A stretch of DNA of 11,177 nucleotides, from contig JACQJM010000155.1 in the NCBI GenBank assembly GCA_016205045.1, positions 1 through 11,177 of the forward strand. Reading direction: 5' to 3'. The notes below the pieces were generated by a model. The model did no database searches and was not told the DNA's origin. It worked only from the letters and a program-made list of their open reading frames with translations. This document shows, one piece after another, positions 1 through 6,414 of this stretch. The DNA is from Elusimicrobiota bacterium. Its GTDB lineage: Bacteria; Elusimicrobiota; Elusimicrobia; JACQJN01. How positions within the stretch are numbered: the first letter of the stretch is position 1; every line of letters starts with the position of its first letter. A program made the position numbers and the translations under genes.

Positions 1-17
1 CAACAGAAAGGCGCTTT

Positions 18-33
18 TGGTGACAGTCTTGCA
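18..33 (+). promoter_or_regulatory. Possible sigma54 (-24/-12) promoter
   Basis: TGG at 18-20 and TTGCA at 29-33 give the GG-N10-GC spacing required of an RpoN promoter. The -12 box is perfect, but the bases after the -24 GG do not match the consensus. It would start transcription around 44 and give an hpf leader of about 140 nt. In many bacteria hpf sits directly downstream of rpoN, so sigma54 control is not implausible. A chance match is quite possible. Confidence 0.25.
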
Positions 34-134
34 ATCAGTGCCTCAAAGCACCAAGCCTTATGGCTCAGACGACTCTTATCATAGTTTTTTTTCACCAAGA
101 GAGTCAATAGCAAGGAGAGGGCGGGACTAGGAAT

Positions 135-146
135 ACGCGCGCGCGT
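135..146. repeat. 12-bp CG-alternating palindrome abutting a -35 box
   Basis: ACGCGCGCGCGT is perfectly self-complementary and alternates purine and pyrimidine along its whole length. Its last base is the first base of the TTGACA hexamer at 146-151. The position fits an operator or a Z-DNA-prone element at a promoter, but no regulator is identified. Confidence 0.5.
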
Positions 147-175
147 TGACAGCCTCTGTCCCAAAGTGATTAAAT
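146..175 (+). promoter_or_regulatory. Possible sigma70-type promoter for hpf
   Basis: A perfect -35 hexamer TTGACA (146-151) is followed after 18 bases by TTAAAT (170-175), a 4/6 match to the -10 consensus. Transcription would begin at about 182, only a few bases before the hpf ATG at 188. That would give a leaderless or near-leaderless mRNA, consistent with the lack of a Shine-Dalgarno sequence before hpf. The -10 box is only moderate, so this is tentative. Confidence 0.4.
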
Positions 176-187
176 CTCTAAAATCCT

Positions 188-721
188 ATGCAAATTCATA
201 TCACCGCTCGACGGCTTCGCCTTTCCCGGGCACTCAAGGATTATGTAGAACAAAAAGTGGGCCATGTGGAAAAATATTTCAACCACCTTGTTTGGGCCCA
301 AGTCATTTTATCCGTGGAAAAAAGAAATCATCAGGCCGAGATCGTGGTGCATGCCTCGGGACAGACGTTGCGAGCGGTGGGTTTGGGGGCCGATCTTTAT
401 GCGGCGGTGGATATTGCCTCAGACCGTATCGCCGCACAGATAAAAAAATACAAGGAGCGCCTCCAAGGACGCCACAAGGCAGCCATTCACGCTCCCCTCA
501 TGATGGCCAAGGGGGCGAGCCGAGGATTATCCGAGATTCAGTTTTCGGTGATCAAACAGGTCCCCTTGCATTCTCTTTCTCGGGAAGAGGCCGTGCGTGA
601 AATGGAAACCTTGGGATATGATTTCTGGATGTTTTTGGACAGAGAGACCCATCAGGTTCACGTGGTGTATCACCGACAAGATGGAACCCACGGGCTTCTG
701 CAGTCCGTAAAAACTACATAA
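188..721 (+). CDS. hpf: Ribosome hibernation promoting factor, long form
   Basis: This is a long-form HPF/RaiA family protein (177 aa), which binds the decoding region of the small ribosomal subunit and promotes inactive 100S dimers during stress or stationary phase. Residues 1-95 form the usual S30AE domain, with the typical opening MQIHITAR and a basic helix around 80-95. Residues 96-115 are a linker, and 116-172 match the C-terminal dimerisation domain (VIKQVPL, YDFWMFLD, VVYHRQDGTHGLL). The start is fixed by family alignment and by an in-frame TAA at 179-181. No Shine-Dalgarno sequence precedes it, and translation may be leaderless. It is the first gene of the run; hprK begins 5 nt after its stop. 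Placement ahead of hprK and rapZ is a recurrent arrangement in Gram-negative genomes and suggests joint control with carbon status. Confidence 0.95.
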   Translation: MQIHITARRLRLSRALKDYVEQKVGHVEKYFNHLVWAQVILSVEKRNHQAEIVVHASGQTLRAVGLGADLYAAVDIASDRIAAQIKKYKERLQGRHKAAIHAPLMMAKGASRGLSEIQFSVIKQVPLHSLSREEAVREMETLGYDFWMFLDRETHQVHVVYHRQDGTHGLLQSVKTT

Positions 722-726
722 TTCTT

Positions 727-1701
727 GTGCCTCGTTCAGAATTCACTTCACAGGATGGCCAACTGACCGTTGGGGAGTTATTGCGCGAAAAAAAGCGCGA
801 CCTAAAATTGGAATTGGTGGCTGGGGAGGGAAATTTAGAGAGAAAAATTTCTGTTCCCGAGGTGAACCGTCCCGGCTTAGCGCTGGGAGGCTACCTGGAA
901 CATTTCCGTTCTGAGCGCATCCAAATTATTGGACGAGGAGAACACGCCTACTGCCTTCAAGCGGCTCCGGACACATTGAAAGCGATTTTGGTTCAGATGC
1001 TGTCCGGACCAGATATTCCCTGCATGGTGTTAACGCGCGGCCTGAAAAGTCCGGCGCTTCTGGAAGAGGCTTGCCGTCAGGCCGGGGTGCCTCTTCTGAG
1101 AACCTCTTGGGATACCGCCACGTTTGTGGGGGAACTGACGGCTTATATGGAGGATCGGTTGGCGCCCCTGGCGCGTGTGCACGGAGTCTTGGTGGATATT
1201 TACGGCTTGGGAGTTTTGATTCAGGGAGACTCAGGAATTGGAAAGTCTGAGTGCGCCCTGGAACTTTTAAAGCGCGGCCACATTCTAGTCAGCGATGACA
1301 TGGTGGAAATCCGCAAAAAACGCGGGGGGGTATTGGTGGGCAGTTGTCCTCAGCCCCTGCGGCACTATATGGAGGTGCGCGGCCTGGGGATCATAGACGT
1401 GAAGCTCCTTTTCGGCATCGGCTCCATTCTCAATCTTTCTCGGATTGAGATGGTGGTGTATCTGCAGCTTTGGAAGAGCCGTTTATTTTATGATCGAACC
1501 GGGCTCGAAGAAAAATCTATGAAAATTTTAGGCGTCGGGCTCCCCCTGATCCGCATCCCTGTCAGTCCGGGAAGAAATCTCGCGGTACTCATCGAGGTGG
1601 CCGCCTTGAACCAGCGGTTGCGCGGACAGGGGTATCATGCGGCGCGGGATTTTAACCAAGCGCTGATCGAACGCATGCGCAAGGACCCCAAACCCTCGTG
1701 A
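727..1701 (+). CDS. hprK: HPr kinase/phosphorylase
   Basis: HprK phosphorylates HPr on Ser46 with ATP or pyrophosphate and also removes that phosphate, so it sets PTS activity and carbon regulation. The 324-aa protein has the N-terminal HprK domain (about 12-145, including VPEVNRPGLALGGY) and a C-terminal P-loop domain. In the latter are the catalytic His152 (VHGVLVDIYG), Walker A GDSGIGKS at 167-174, the acidic pair Asp190-Asp191, the family signature MEVRGLGIID near 215-224, and PVSPGRNLAVLIEVAALN at about 278-295, the segment linked to phosphorylase activity. All key residues are present. The start is the GTG at 727; no later ATG suits the N-terminal domain and no Shine-Dalgarno sequence is visible. 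Its stop overlaps the rapZ start (GTGA at 1698-1701), indicating translational coupling. Its substrate HPr, with Ser46 intact, is encoded at 7253. Confidence 0.96.
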   Translation: MPRSEFTSQDGQLTVGELLREKKRDLKLELVAGEGNLERKISVPEVNRPGLALGGYLEHFRSERIQIIGRGEHAYCLQAAPDTLKAILVQMLSGPDIPCMVLTRGLKSPALLEEACRQAGVPLLRTSWDTATFVGELTAYMEDRLAPLARVHGVLVDIYGLGVLIQGDSGIGKSECALELLKRGHILVSDDMVEIRKKRGGVLVGSCPQPLRHYMEVRGLGIIDVKLLFGIGSILNLSRIEMVVYLQLWKSRLFYDRTGLEEKSMKILGVGLPLIRIPVSPGRNLAVLIEVAALNQRLRGQGYHAARDFNQALIERMRKDPKPS

Positions 1702-2549
1702 GCAAGAAACGTCTGGTGATCATCACGGGCATGTCGGGGGCGGGGAAAAGTCAGGCCCTCAAGTGTTTTGAAGACTTCGGATTTTTTTGTGTGGACAATC
1801 TTCCCGTAGCCTTGTTGCCGCGGTTTGCGGAATTGCTGGAAGGGTCCAGGCACTTGGACAGGGTGGCCCTGGGCATTGATATCCGGGAAGGCGAATTTTT
1901 GAAAAGCATTTCACAGCACTTGGAACTTCTTCGGCGCCGCGGGCTGGAGTACCAAATTCTGTTTTTTGATGCCTCGGACGCCGTGCTTCTCCGCCGCTTC
2001 TCGGAGACGCGCCACCGGCACCCCCTGGGCAAGAAGCTGGTGCGGGCCATTCGCAATGAGCGCAAGAAGCTTTTTGAAATTAAGGGCATGGCGGACAAGG
2101 TGGTGGATACCACTTCCCTCACCCTGGGAGAGCTTAAGGAAATTCTTTCCGGGGTATTACGCTTGACCCGAACTCAGGACATGAGTCTTTCCGTCATCTC
2201 CTTTGGGTACAAGTTTGGCCTGCCCATGGATGCCGACTTAGTCATGGATGTGCGATTTTTACCCAACCCCAATTATCATAAAGAGCTTAAAAACAAAACA
2301 GGAGAACACTTGGCGGTTCAGCGCTACATCCTCAGCCAAGGAGGAGCCAAGGAATTTTTAACCACCTATACACGGTTGCTTCAAGAACTTTTGCCCCTGT
2401 ATATTCGAGAGGGCAAGTCGTATCTCACGCTCGCCATCGGCTGCACCGGAGGTCACCACCGCAGTGTTTTTGTGGCAGAATATCTTGCCAAGGAACTGCG
2501 CAAGGGGGGATACGCGGTCGGCCTTTTTCATCGGGACATTGATAAGTGA
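1698..2549 (+). CDS. rapZ: RapZ/YvcJ-family nucleotide-binding protein
   Basis: A 283-aa RapZ family protein. Walker A GMSGAGKS lies at 11-18, followed by the family's FGFFCVDNLP segment (27-36). The middle carries the ETRHRHPL motif (103-110), and the C-terminal domain has FLPNPNYHKEL (187-197), IGCTGGHHRSV (247-257) and the closing HRD (278-280). In E. coli RapZ binds glucosamine-6-phosphate and the sRNA GlmZ; in Firmicutes YvcJ hydrolyses GTP. Here the protein ends at HRDIDK, so the extra basic tail residues that E. coli RapZ uses for RNA binding are missing, and a GlmZ-type role should not be assumed. The GTG start overlaps the hprK stop; AAGGA at 1681-1685 is a possible but distant ribosome site. 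Pairing with hprK is common and suggests a link to PTS or amino-sugar control. Confidence 0.94.
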   Translation: MSKKRLVIITGMSGAGKSQALKCFEDFGFFCVDNLPVALLPRFAELLEGSRHLDRVALGIDIREGEFLKSISQHLELLRRRGLEYQILFFDASDAVLLRRFSETRHRHPLGKKLVRAIRNERKKLFEIKGMADKVVDTTSLTLGELKEILSGVLRLTRTQDMSLSVISFGYKFGLPMDADLVMDVRFLPNPNYHKELKNKTGEHLAVQRYILSQGGAKEFLTTYTRLLQELLPLYIREGKSYLTLAIGCTGGHHRSVFVAEYLAKELRKGGYAVGLFHRDIDK

Positions 2550-2561
2550 CAAGAAAGGAAC

Positions 2562-2621
2562 GACAGTTTAAAGTTTACAGCAACGAAAGTGTCGATCATA
2601 AACTTTAAACTTTAAACTGTC
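2562..2621. repeat. Inverted repeat made of heptads, rapZ-EIIA gap
   Basis: A perfect 16-bp inverted repeat, arms 2562-2577 and 2606-2621, encloses a 28-nt loop. The right side is built from 7-bp units: ATAAACT (2598), TTAAACT (2605) and TTAAACT (2612); the left arm is the complement of the same kind of unit. A T5 run follows at 2629-2633, eight bases after the stem. It could act as a weak terminator or attenuator between the regulatory genes and the PTS genes, or as an mRNA stability element. The AT-rich stem and the displaced T-run argue against a strong terminator. Confidence 0.75.
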
Positions 2622-2640
2622 CTTACTGTTTTTACTATCG

Positions 2641-3054
2641 ATGGTAAACATTCTCATCATCACCCACGGAGAATTCGGGGCCTATTTAATTGAGGCGGCC
2701 GAGACCATTGTGGGAGTCCAGGACCGGGGCGTAAAAGCGGCCGCAATTTCTCCCCGGATGAGCGTGCCTGACCTCAAGGCGTCCTTGGTGAGCGTTCTGG
2801 AAGAGTTGAAGAGCGAGGATGGATTGATCATCCTGACGGACATGGTGGGAGGGACCCCCACCAACATTATATTTCCTTTGGTTAAAGATATTCCTCAGGT
2901 GGAGATACTTAGCGGCGTCAATCTCTATATGTTGGTGGTGGCCTTCAGCCATCGTGCCACCTTAGGACTGGAGGCTTTGACCCGGAAAATGTTGGAAGAT
3001 GGACAAAAGTCTATCCGCAACATCAAAACAATGCTTGCTTCACAGGTGAAATAG
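2641..3054 (+). CDS. PTS EIIA component, mannose family
   Basis: A single-domain EIIA of the mannose/fructose/sorbose PTS family (137 aa, the normal size). It accepts phosphate from HPr on His9 (ITHGEFG at 7-13) and passes it to EIIB. The second family motif, LTDMVGGTPTN at 65-75, supplies Asp67, which in E. coli ManX sits beside the active His. It is soluble and cytoplasmic. The start is the ATG at 2641, directly after the heptad inverted repeat, with no Shine-Dalgarno sequence. In E. coli ManX the A and B domains are fused; here EIIB is a separate gene 13 nt downstream. In several Gram-negative lineages a lone EIIA(Man) follows hprK-rapZ and is thought to be regulatory, but here the whole EII set is present, so a transport role is possible. 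Confidence 0.94.
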   Translation: MVNILIITHGEFGAYLIEAAETIVGVQDRGVKAAAISPRMSVPDLKASLVSVLEELKSEDGLIILTDMVGGTPTNIIFPLVKDIPQVEILSGVNLYMLVVAFSHRATLGLEALTRKMLEDGQKSIRNIKTMLASQVK

Positions 3055-3068
3055 GGATTGAGGGATTG
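3053..3068 (+). repeat. Tandem octamer before the EIIB start
   Basis: AGGGATTG occurs twice back to back (3053-3060 and 3061-3068), running from the EIIA stop codon into the first base of the EIIB GTG. The AGGG in the second copy lies only 3 nt from the start and in the first copy 11 nt from it, so either could be a weak ribosome site. Confidence 0.6.
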
Positions 3069-3550
3069 TGCCCATTGTTCTTGTGCGCATTGATGATCGT
3101 TTGATCCACGGGCAGGTGGTGGAAGGGTGGATTCCTTATTTGGGAGCCACTCAAGTGGTTGTGGTATCGGATGCCATTGCCCAGGATCACGCTCAACAGG
3201 TGTTGATGCGGTTGGCGTTGCCTGATTCCGTTGAGCTGAAGGTATTAGGCTTAGAGGCTGCAGCCACGCAGTTAAATTCGTCGAGTGCTTCTACACGAAC
3301 GCTAGTGTTGGCCCCTAGTCCCACGGAGATTTTAGGCCTGATTCAGCAAGGGCTTTCCATCAAGAGGGTCAATGTGGGAGGCATGCATTACTCCGCGGGG
3401 CGCGTTCAGCTGGGGAAAGCGATTTTTTTAACTCCCGAAGACCAACAAGCGTTTCGAGAGATGGTCCAGCGTGGGGTGGCGTTAGAGGCGAAAGCGGTTC
3501 CTTCAGACCGGGCGCAAGATGTGGCCGGACTCATTGAACATGCTAGCTGA
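3068..3550 (+). CDS. PTS EIIB component, mannose/fructose/sorbose family
   Basis: A 160-aa stand-alone EIIB of the mannose family, the typical size. It takes phosphate from EIIA on His14 within the diagnostic motif RIDDRLIHGQV (7-17) and transfers it to the sugar held by EIIC/EIID. VVVVSDAIAQD (30-40) and NVGGMHY (116-122) are further family features. The protein is cytoplasmic and has no membrane segment. The start is GTG at 3068; the family usually begins a few residues before the RIDDRLIHG motif, which supports it. The next gene is GH57 after a 96-nt gap, so EIIB is separated from its membrane partners, which is unusual. Sugar specificity cannot be read from the sequence. Confidence 0.94.
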   Translation: MPIVLVRIDDRLIHGQVVEGWIPYLGATQVVVVSDAIAQDHAQQVLMRLALPDSVELKVLGLEAAATQLNSSSASTRTLVLAPSPTEILGLIQQGLSIKRVNVGGMHYSAGRVQLGKAIFLTPEDQQAFREMVQRGVALEAKAVPSDRAQDVAGLIEHAS

Positions 3551-3566
3551 AATGGGCGCAAGACCT

Positions 3567-3646
3567 AAGCATGAAGCCGGAAGCCTGAATATCGAAAAGA
3601 TTGATTTTCGTGCTTTGCTCTTCGCGCTTCGATCTTTTAGTCTCTT
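3567..3646. repeat. Inverted heptad-repeat array ahead of the GH57 gene
   Basis: Almost the whole EIIB-GH57 gap is made of degenerate 7-bp units. The left half (3567-3601) repeats AAGCxxG-like units, such as AAGCCGG at 3574 and AAGCCTG at 3581. The right half (3605-3646) repeats units with CTT in phase, such as TCTTCGC at 3619 and GCTTCGA at 3626, which are the complement of the left type. At the centre CGAAAA (3593-3598) and TTTTCG (3605-3610) form a hairpin with a 6-nt loop. The array ends exactly at the GH57 ATG (3647). There is no Shine-Dalgarno sequence and no T-run terminator. Confidence 0.7.
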
Positions 3647-5791
3647 ATGATCTACTTTTTATTCGGCATTCACAATCATCAGCCGGTCGGTAATTTTGAC
3701 GAGGTAATTGAAAACGCCTACCGGATGGCGTACCAACCTTTCTTGGAAGTGCTTCTCAAGCACCCACAGGTGAGCATCAGCTTGCATGCTTCGGGAATTT
3801 TGTGGGAATGGCTTAAGGCGCACCACCCCGAATATGTGACTCAAGTAAAACAACTTCGAGCGCAAGACCGGCTGGAACTGATAGGAGGAGGATTTTTTGA
3901 GCCCGTTCTTTCCATTATCCCGGAGCGGGATCAAAAAGGCCAAGTGCTTCGGATGAAAAAATTTCTACGCCGGGAACTGGAAGAAGAGCCGCGAGGGCTG
4001 TGGTTAACCGAACGCGTCTGGGAGCCCCACTTGGCCGGAGTCCTGAGTCGGTTGGGGGTGGAGTACACGATTGTGGATGACATCCATTTCCTCTCTGCCG
4101 GATTTTCGGAGCGGGATTTGCACGGGTACTATCTCACAGAGTCTGAGGGAGCCTCTCTGAAAATTTTCCCTATTCTCAAGAAACTTCGGTATTTGATTCC
4201 CTTTGCAGAGCCGGAGCAGGTTCTGCAATACTTTAAAGATTTTTCGGCGGGACAAAAAGTCCCCGGAGTGGCGCTGGTGATGGCCGACGATGGGGAGAAG
4301 TTCGGGCTTTGGCCCCAAACACATGACTGGGTCTATCACCGAGGATGGCTGGATCGCTTTTTTTCCCTTTTGGAACAAAACAGGGACTGGATACAAACCA
4401 GCACCTTTTCGAATTATGCTCGGCAAGTTCCTCCCCGGGGCTGGGCTTATTTGCCCACGGGATCTTATACGGAGTTATCCGAGTGGGCGCTCGGATCGGA
4501 AGCCTCAACGAATTTTTCTCAGGCGCGCGAACAAGTTTCGGAAGGGGCGCAGGTTTTTCTGCGAGGAGGGTATTTCAGAAACTTTCTCAGCAAATACCCA
4601 GAGGCCCATAGGATGTATCGGAAAATGTTGAGGGTCAGCGGGAAGGTCCATGCTCTGGGAGTAGGACCGAGAGAAGAAAGCCTGGTGGCCGTAGGCAACG
4701 TGGAAAATGCGCACACCCCGGAGCCTCTGCCGAAACGCAGTGCGATCAAGGCGCAAGCGTTAGAACATCTCTGGAGAGGTCAATGTAATTGTGCGTATTG
4801 GCACGGGGTTTTTGGGGGACTTTATCTTCCTCATCTCCGGCACGCGATATATCGGCATCTTTTGCGGGCGGAGAGGCTGGCGGACGAGGCAGTAAAAACT
4901 CAAGACCGGTTTCAAGTGACCCGGGAAGACTGGGACGCGGATGGAACCCCCGAGGTTTTAGTGGAGTCTCGAGAAGCGGATTGGTATGTGGCTCCCGGGA
5001 AAGGAGGGGGGATTTGGGAATGGGATGTAAAAAACCCCGGGCATAATCTGAATGGAGTGATCGAGCGTCGCAAAGAAGCCTACCACGGATTGCTTAAGGG
5101 AGCCAAGCTGGCTTCCCATGCTGGTGGGGAAGGGGCGCGCACCATCCATGGAGGCGTTTTAACCAAAGAGGAGGGATTGGAGCAGCACCTTTTTTACGAT
5201 TGGCATTCTCGAATGAGCCTTTTGGATCATTTTCTTCATCCCGACACCACGGTGCAAGCCTTTGCTCGGGCACAGTACGGCGAACAGGGAGATTTTGTCC
5301 AGGGAGTTTACCAGGCGTCCGTGGAGAAAGAATCCGGGACGCTGCGTCTGGTGTTGTCTCGTGAGGGAAGAGTGTGGGTGGGGCAGGATGCGGTGCCGAT
5401 TTTTTTACAAAAAGCATTGACATTTCACTCCGATGGTTCTTGGAGTTGGACTCTGCTCATCCAAAACCGAGGACCGAAGCAAGCGCGGGTGTGGTTTGGT
5501 TCGGAAATGATTTTGGCTCTTCCGGGAACGAAGGAGCGAGAAATCATCGAGGAAAAAACAGTAACGCAACGAAGATTTGAAGATCCCTCTTTAGGTTTCA
5601 GCGTCTTGCTCACCTGGGAGTTATCTGTGGGCTTGTGGGTGTTCCCGCTCTACACAATTTCACAGTCCGAAGGAGGGTTTGAAAGAACCCATCAGGGGTT
5701 TGTCCTATTGGCGCACCGACAGCTGGAATTGAATCCCAATGAAACTATTTCGCTGAAGGGGTCTGCCAAAGTGGATCGGAAGAGTTCATGA
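3647..5791 (+). CDS. GH57 4-alpha-glucanotransferase / alpha-amylase family protein
   Basis: A 714-aa glycoside hydrolase family 57 enzyme, most like the Thermococcus litoralis 4-alpha-glucanotransferase type, which disproportionates maltodextrins or trims alpha-glucan. The five GH57 conserved regions are visible: HNHQPVG (9-15), GGGFFEP (80-86), WLTERVWEPH (119-128) with predicted nucleophile Glu122, MADDGEKFGLWP (212-223) with the acid/base among Asp214/Asp215, and YLPTGSYTELSEW (268-280). The middle domain has QCNCAYWHGVFGGLYLPHLR (379-398), characteristic of the DUF1925 region, and the C-terminal part fits the DUF1926 beta domain. There is no signal peptide, so it should act in the cytoplasm on glycogen or maltooligosaccharides. 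Reaction type (transferase versus hydrolase) cannot be settled from motifs alone. The ATG abuts the heptad array; its TGA overlaps the EIIC start (ATGA), so it is translated with the PTS genes it interrupts. Confidence 0.93.
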   Translation: MIYFLFGIHNHQPVGNFDEVIENAYRMAYQPFLEVLLKHPQVSISLHASGILWEWLKAHHPEYVTQVKQLRAQDRLELIGGGFFEPVLSIIPERDQKGQVLRMKKFLRRELEEEPRGLWLTERVWEPHLAGVLSRLGVEYTIVDDIHFLSAGFSERDLHGYYLTESEGASLKIFPILKKLRYLIPFAEPEQVLQYFKDFSAGQKVPGVALVMADDGEKFGLWPQTHDWVYHRGWLDRFFSLLEQNRDWIQTSTFSNYARQVPPRGWAYLPTGSYTELSEWALGSEASTNFSQAREQVSEGAQVFLRGGYFRNFLSKYPEAHRMYRKMLRVSGKVHALGVGPREESLVAVGNVENAHTPEPLPKRSAIKAQALEHLWRGQCNCAYWHGVFGGLYLPHLRHAIYRHLLRAERLADEAVKTQDRFQVTREDWDADGTPEVLVESREADWYVAPGKGGGIWEWDVKNPGHNLNGVIERRKEAYHGLLKGAKLASHAGGEGARTIHGGVLTKEEGLEQHLFYDWHSRMSLLDHFLHPDTTVQAFARAQYGEQGDFVQGVYQASVEKESGTLRLVLSREGRVWVGQDAVPIFLQKALTFHSDGSWSWTLLIQNRGPKQARVWFGSEMILALPGTKEREIIEEKTVTQRRFEDPSLGFSVLLTWELSVGLWVFPLYTISQSEGGFERTHQGFVLLAHRQLELNPNETISLKGSAKVDRKSS

Positions 5792-6414
5792 CCCCACTGC
5801 CCGAGGCCGCTTTGTGTGCAGGCGTTGCCCTGGCCGATCTGGACACGACCCTTTGGGGTCAATGGATGATTTCTCGCCCGGTAATCTTGGGGTCCATTTT
5901 GGGCTTTTTCCTGGCCGATTCTCCGGAAGCTCTTTGGCAGGCGGCTTGGATGGGGTTCTGGATGGAGCTTTTGTTGTTGGATATTTTACCCATAGGGGGA
6001 GCGGTGCCTCCCAATGGGGCGCTGGCGATTGGGGGAACCTTGCTGCTGCATGCCCGCGGGGTTCCCATTGAGCTTTGCTTTTTGTTGGGATTGGGTCTGG
6101 GGCGGGGATTTATCCCCCTGGAAACGAAACTTCGACAAGTACGGGCGCGATTCCTCCGTTCTTTAGAAATACTCAGCGCAAAGGATGTGCGCCGCCTGGA
6201 TGGAGGATTGAAACGGATCATTTTTTCCAGCATGGGACTCCAGTTTTTGGCGACCTTTTTTTTCTTGTGGGGCAGTATCGTATTAGCAAGCCCCTGGAGT
6301 CTCTGGCTATGGAAAGTAAGCCCGGATTTGTTGAAGGGGACCCTGCAGAGAGGGTTCGAAACCATTCCCTGGATAGGACTGGCGACGTTTTTGTATGCGA
6401 TGAGGCCGCGATGA
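5788..6414 (+). CDS. PTS EIIC component, mannose family, apparently short
   Basis: A membrane EIIC of the mannose/sorbose PTS family, which with EIID forms the sugar channel. Family features are the N-terminal GQWMISRPVILG (24-35) and IGGAVPPNGALA (69-80). Hydrophobic stretches lie at roughly 30-45, 50-68, 78-90, 93-110, 148-168 and 190-205. The protein has 208 aa, whereas E. coli ManY has about 266. By eye the shared part stops near the helix that precedes ManY's last 50-60 residues, so the final membrane segments appear absent. The ATG at 5788 overlaps the GH57 stop, with GGAAGAG just upstream as a possible ribosome site, and its own stop overlaps EIID (ATGA 6411-6414). The tidy coupling suggests the short form is natural rather than a sequencing frameshift. 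Confidence 0.87.
   Translation: MTPLPEAALCAGVALADLDTTLWGQWMISRPVILGSILGFFLADSPEALWQAAWMGFWMELLLLDILPIGGAVPPNGALAIGGTLLLHARGVPIELCFLLGLGLGRGFIPLETKLRQVRARFLRSLEILSAKDVRRLDGGLKRIIFSSMGLQFLATFFFLWGSIVLASPWSLWLWKVSPDLLKGTLQRGFETIPWIGLATFLYAMRPR

Larger units (their letters stand above)
1..187. other. Gene-free leader upstream of hpf
   Basis: No recognisable gene lies here. Two forward frames are open from the left edge, one to a stop at 82-84 and another to a stop near 130; either could be the tail of an upstream gene, but neither short peptide is recognisable. The stretch holds a T8 run (85-92), several small inverted repeats (GTGC 38-41 with GCAC 48-51; AGCC 54-57 with GGCT 62-65; GACTCT 71-76 with AGAGTC 100-105), a purine-rich AGGAGAG near 115 that is too far from hpf to serve as its ribosome site, a CG-alternating palindrome (135-146) and two candidate promoters. 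Confidence 0.6.

Noticed and set aside
71..105. T8 run (85-92) as a terminator of an upstream gene
   Set aside because: No stable GC-rich stem directly precedes the T-run; the GACTCT/AGAGTC pair encloses the run instead of preceding it.
166..600. 144-aa forward frame overlapping hpf
   Set aside because: It is out of frame with the clear S30AE domain and its Gly/Arg/Ser-rich product has no recognisable features.
3551..5791. GH57 as a recently transposed cargo gene
   Set aside because: No transposase, no terminal inverted repeats with target duplication, and its stop overlaps the EIIC start, which fits an integrated operon member better.
6075..6410. N-terminal extension of EIID inside EIIC
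   Set aside because: The frame is open, but the extra 112 residues overlap EIIC coding sequence and resemble no EIID, while ATG 6411 has a GAGG site and a stop/start overlap.
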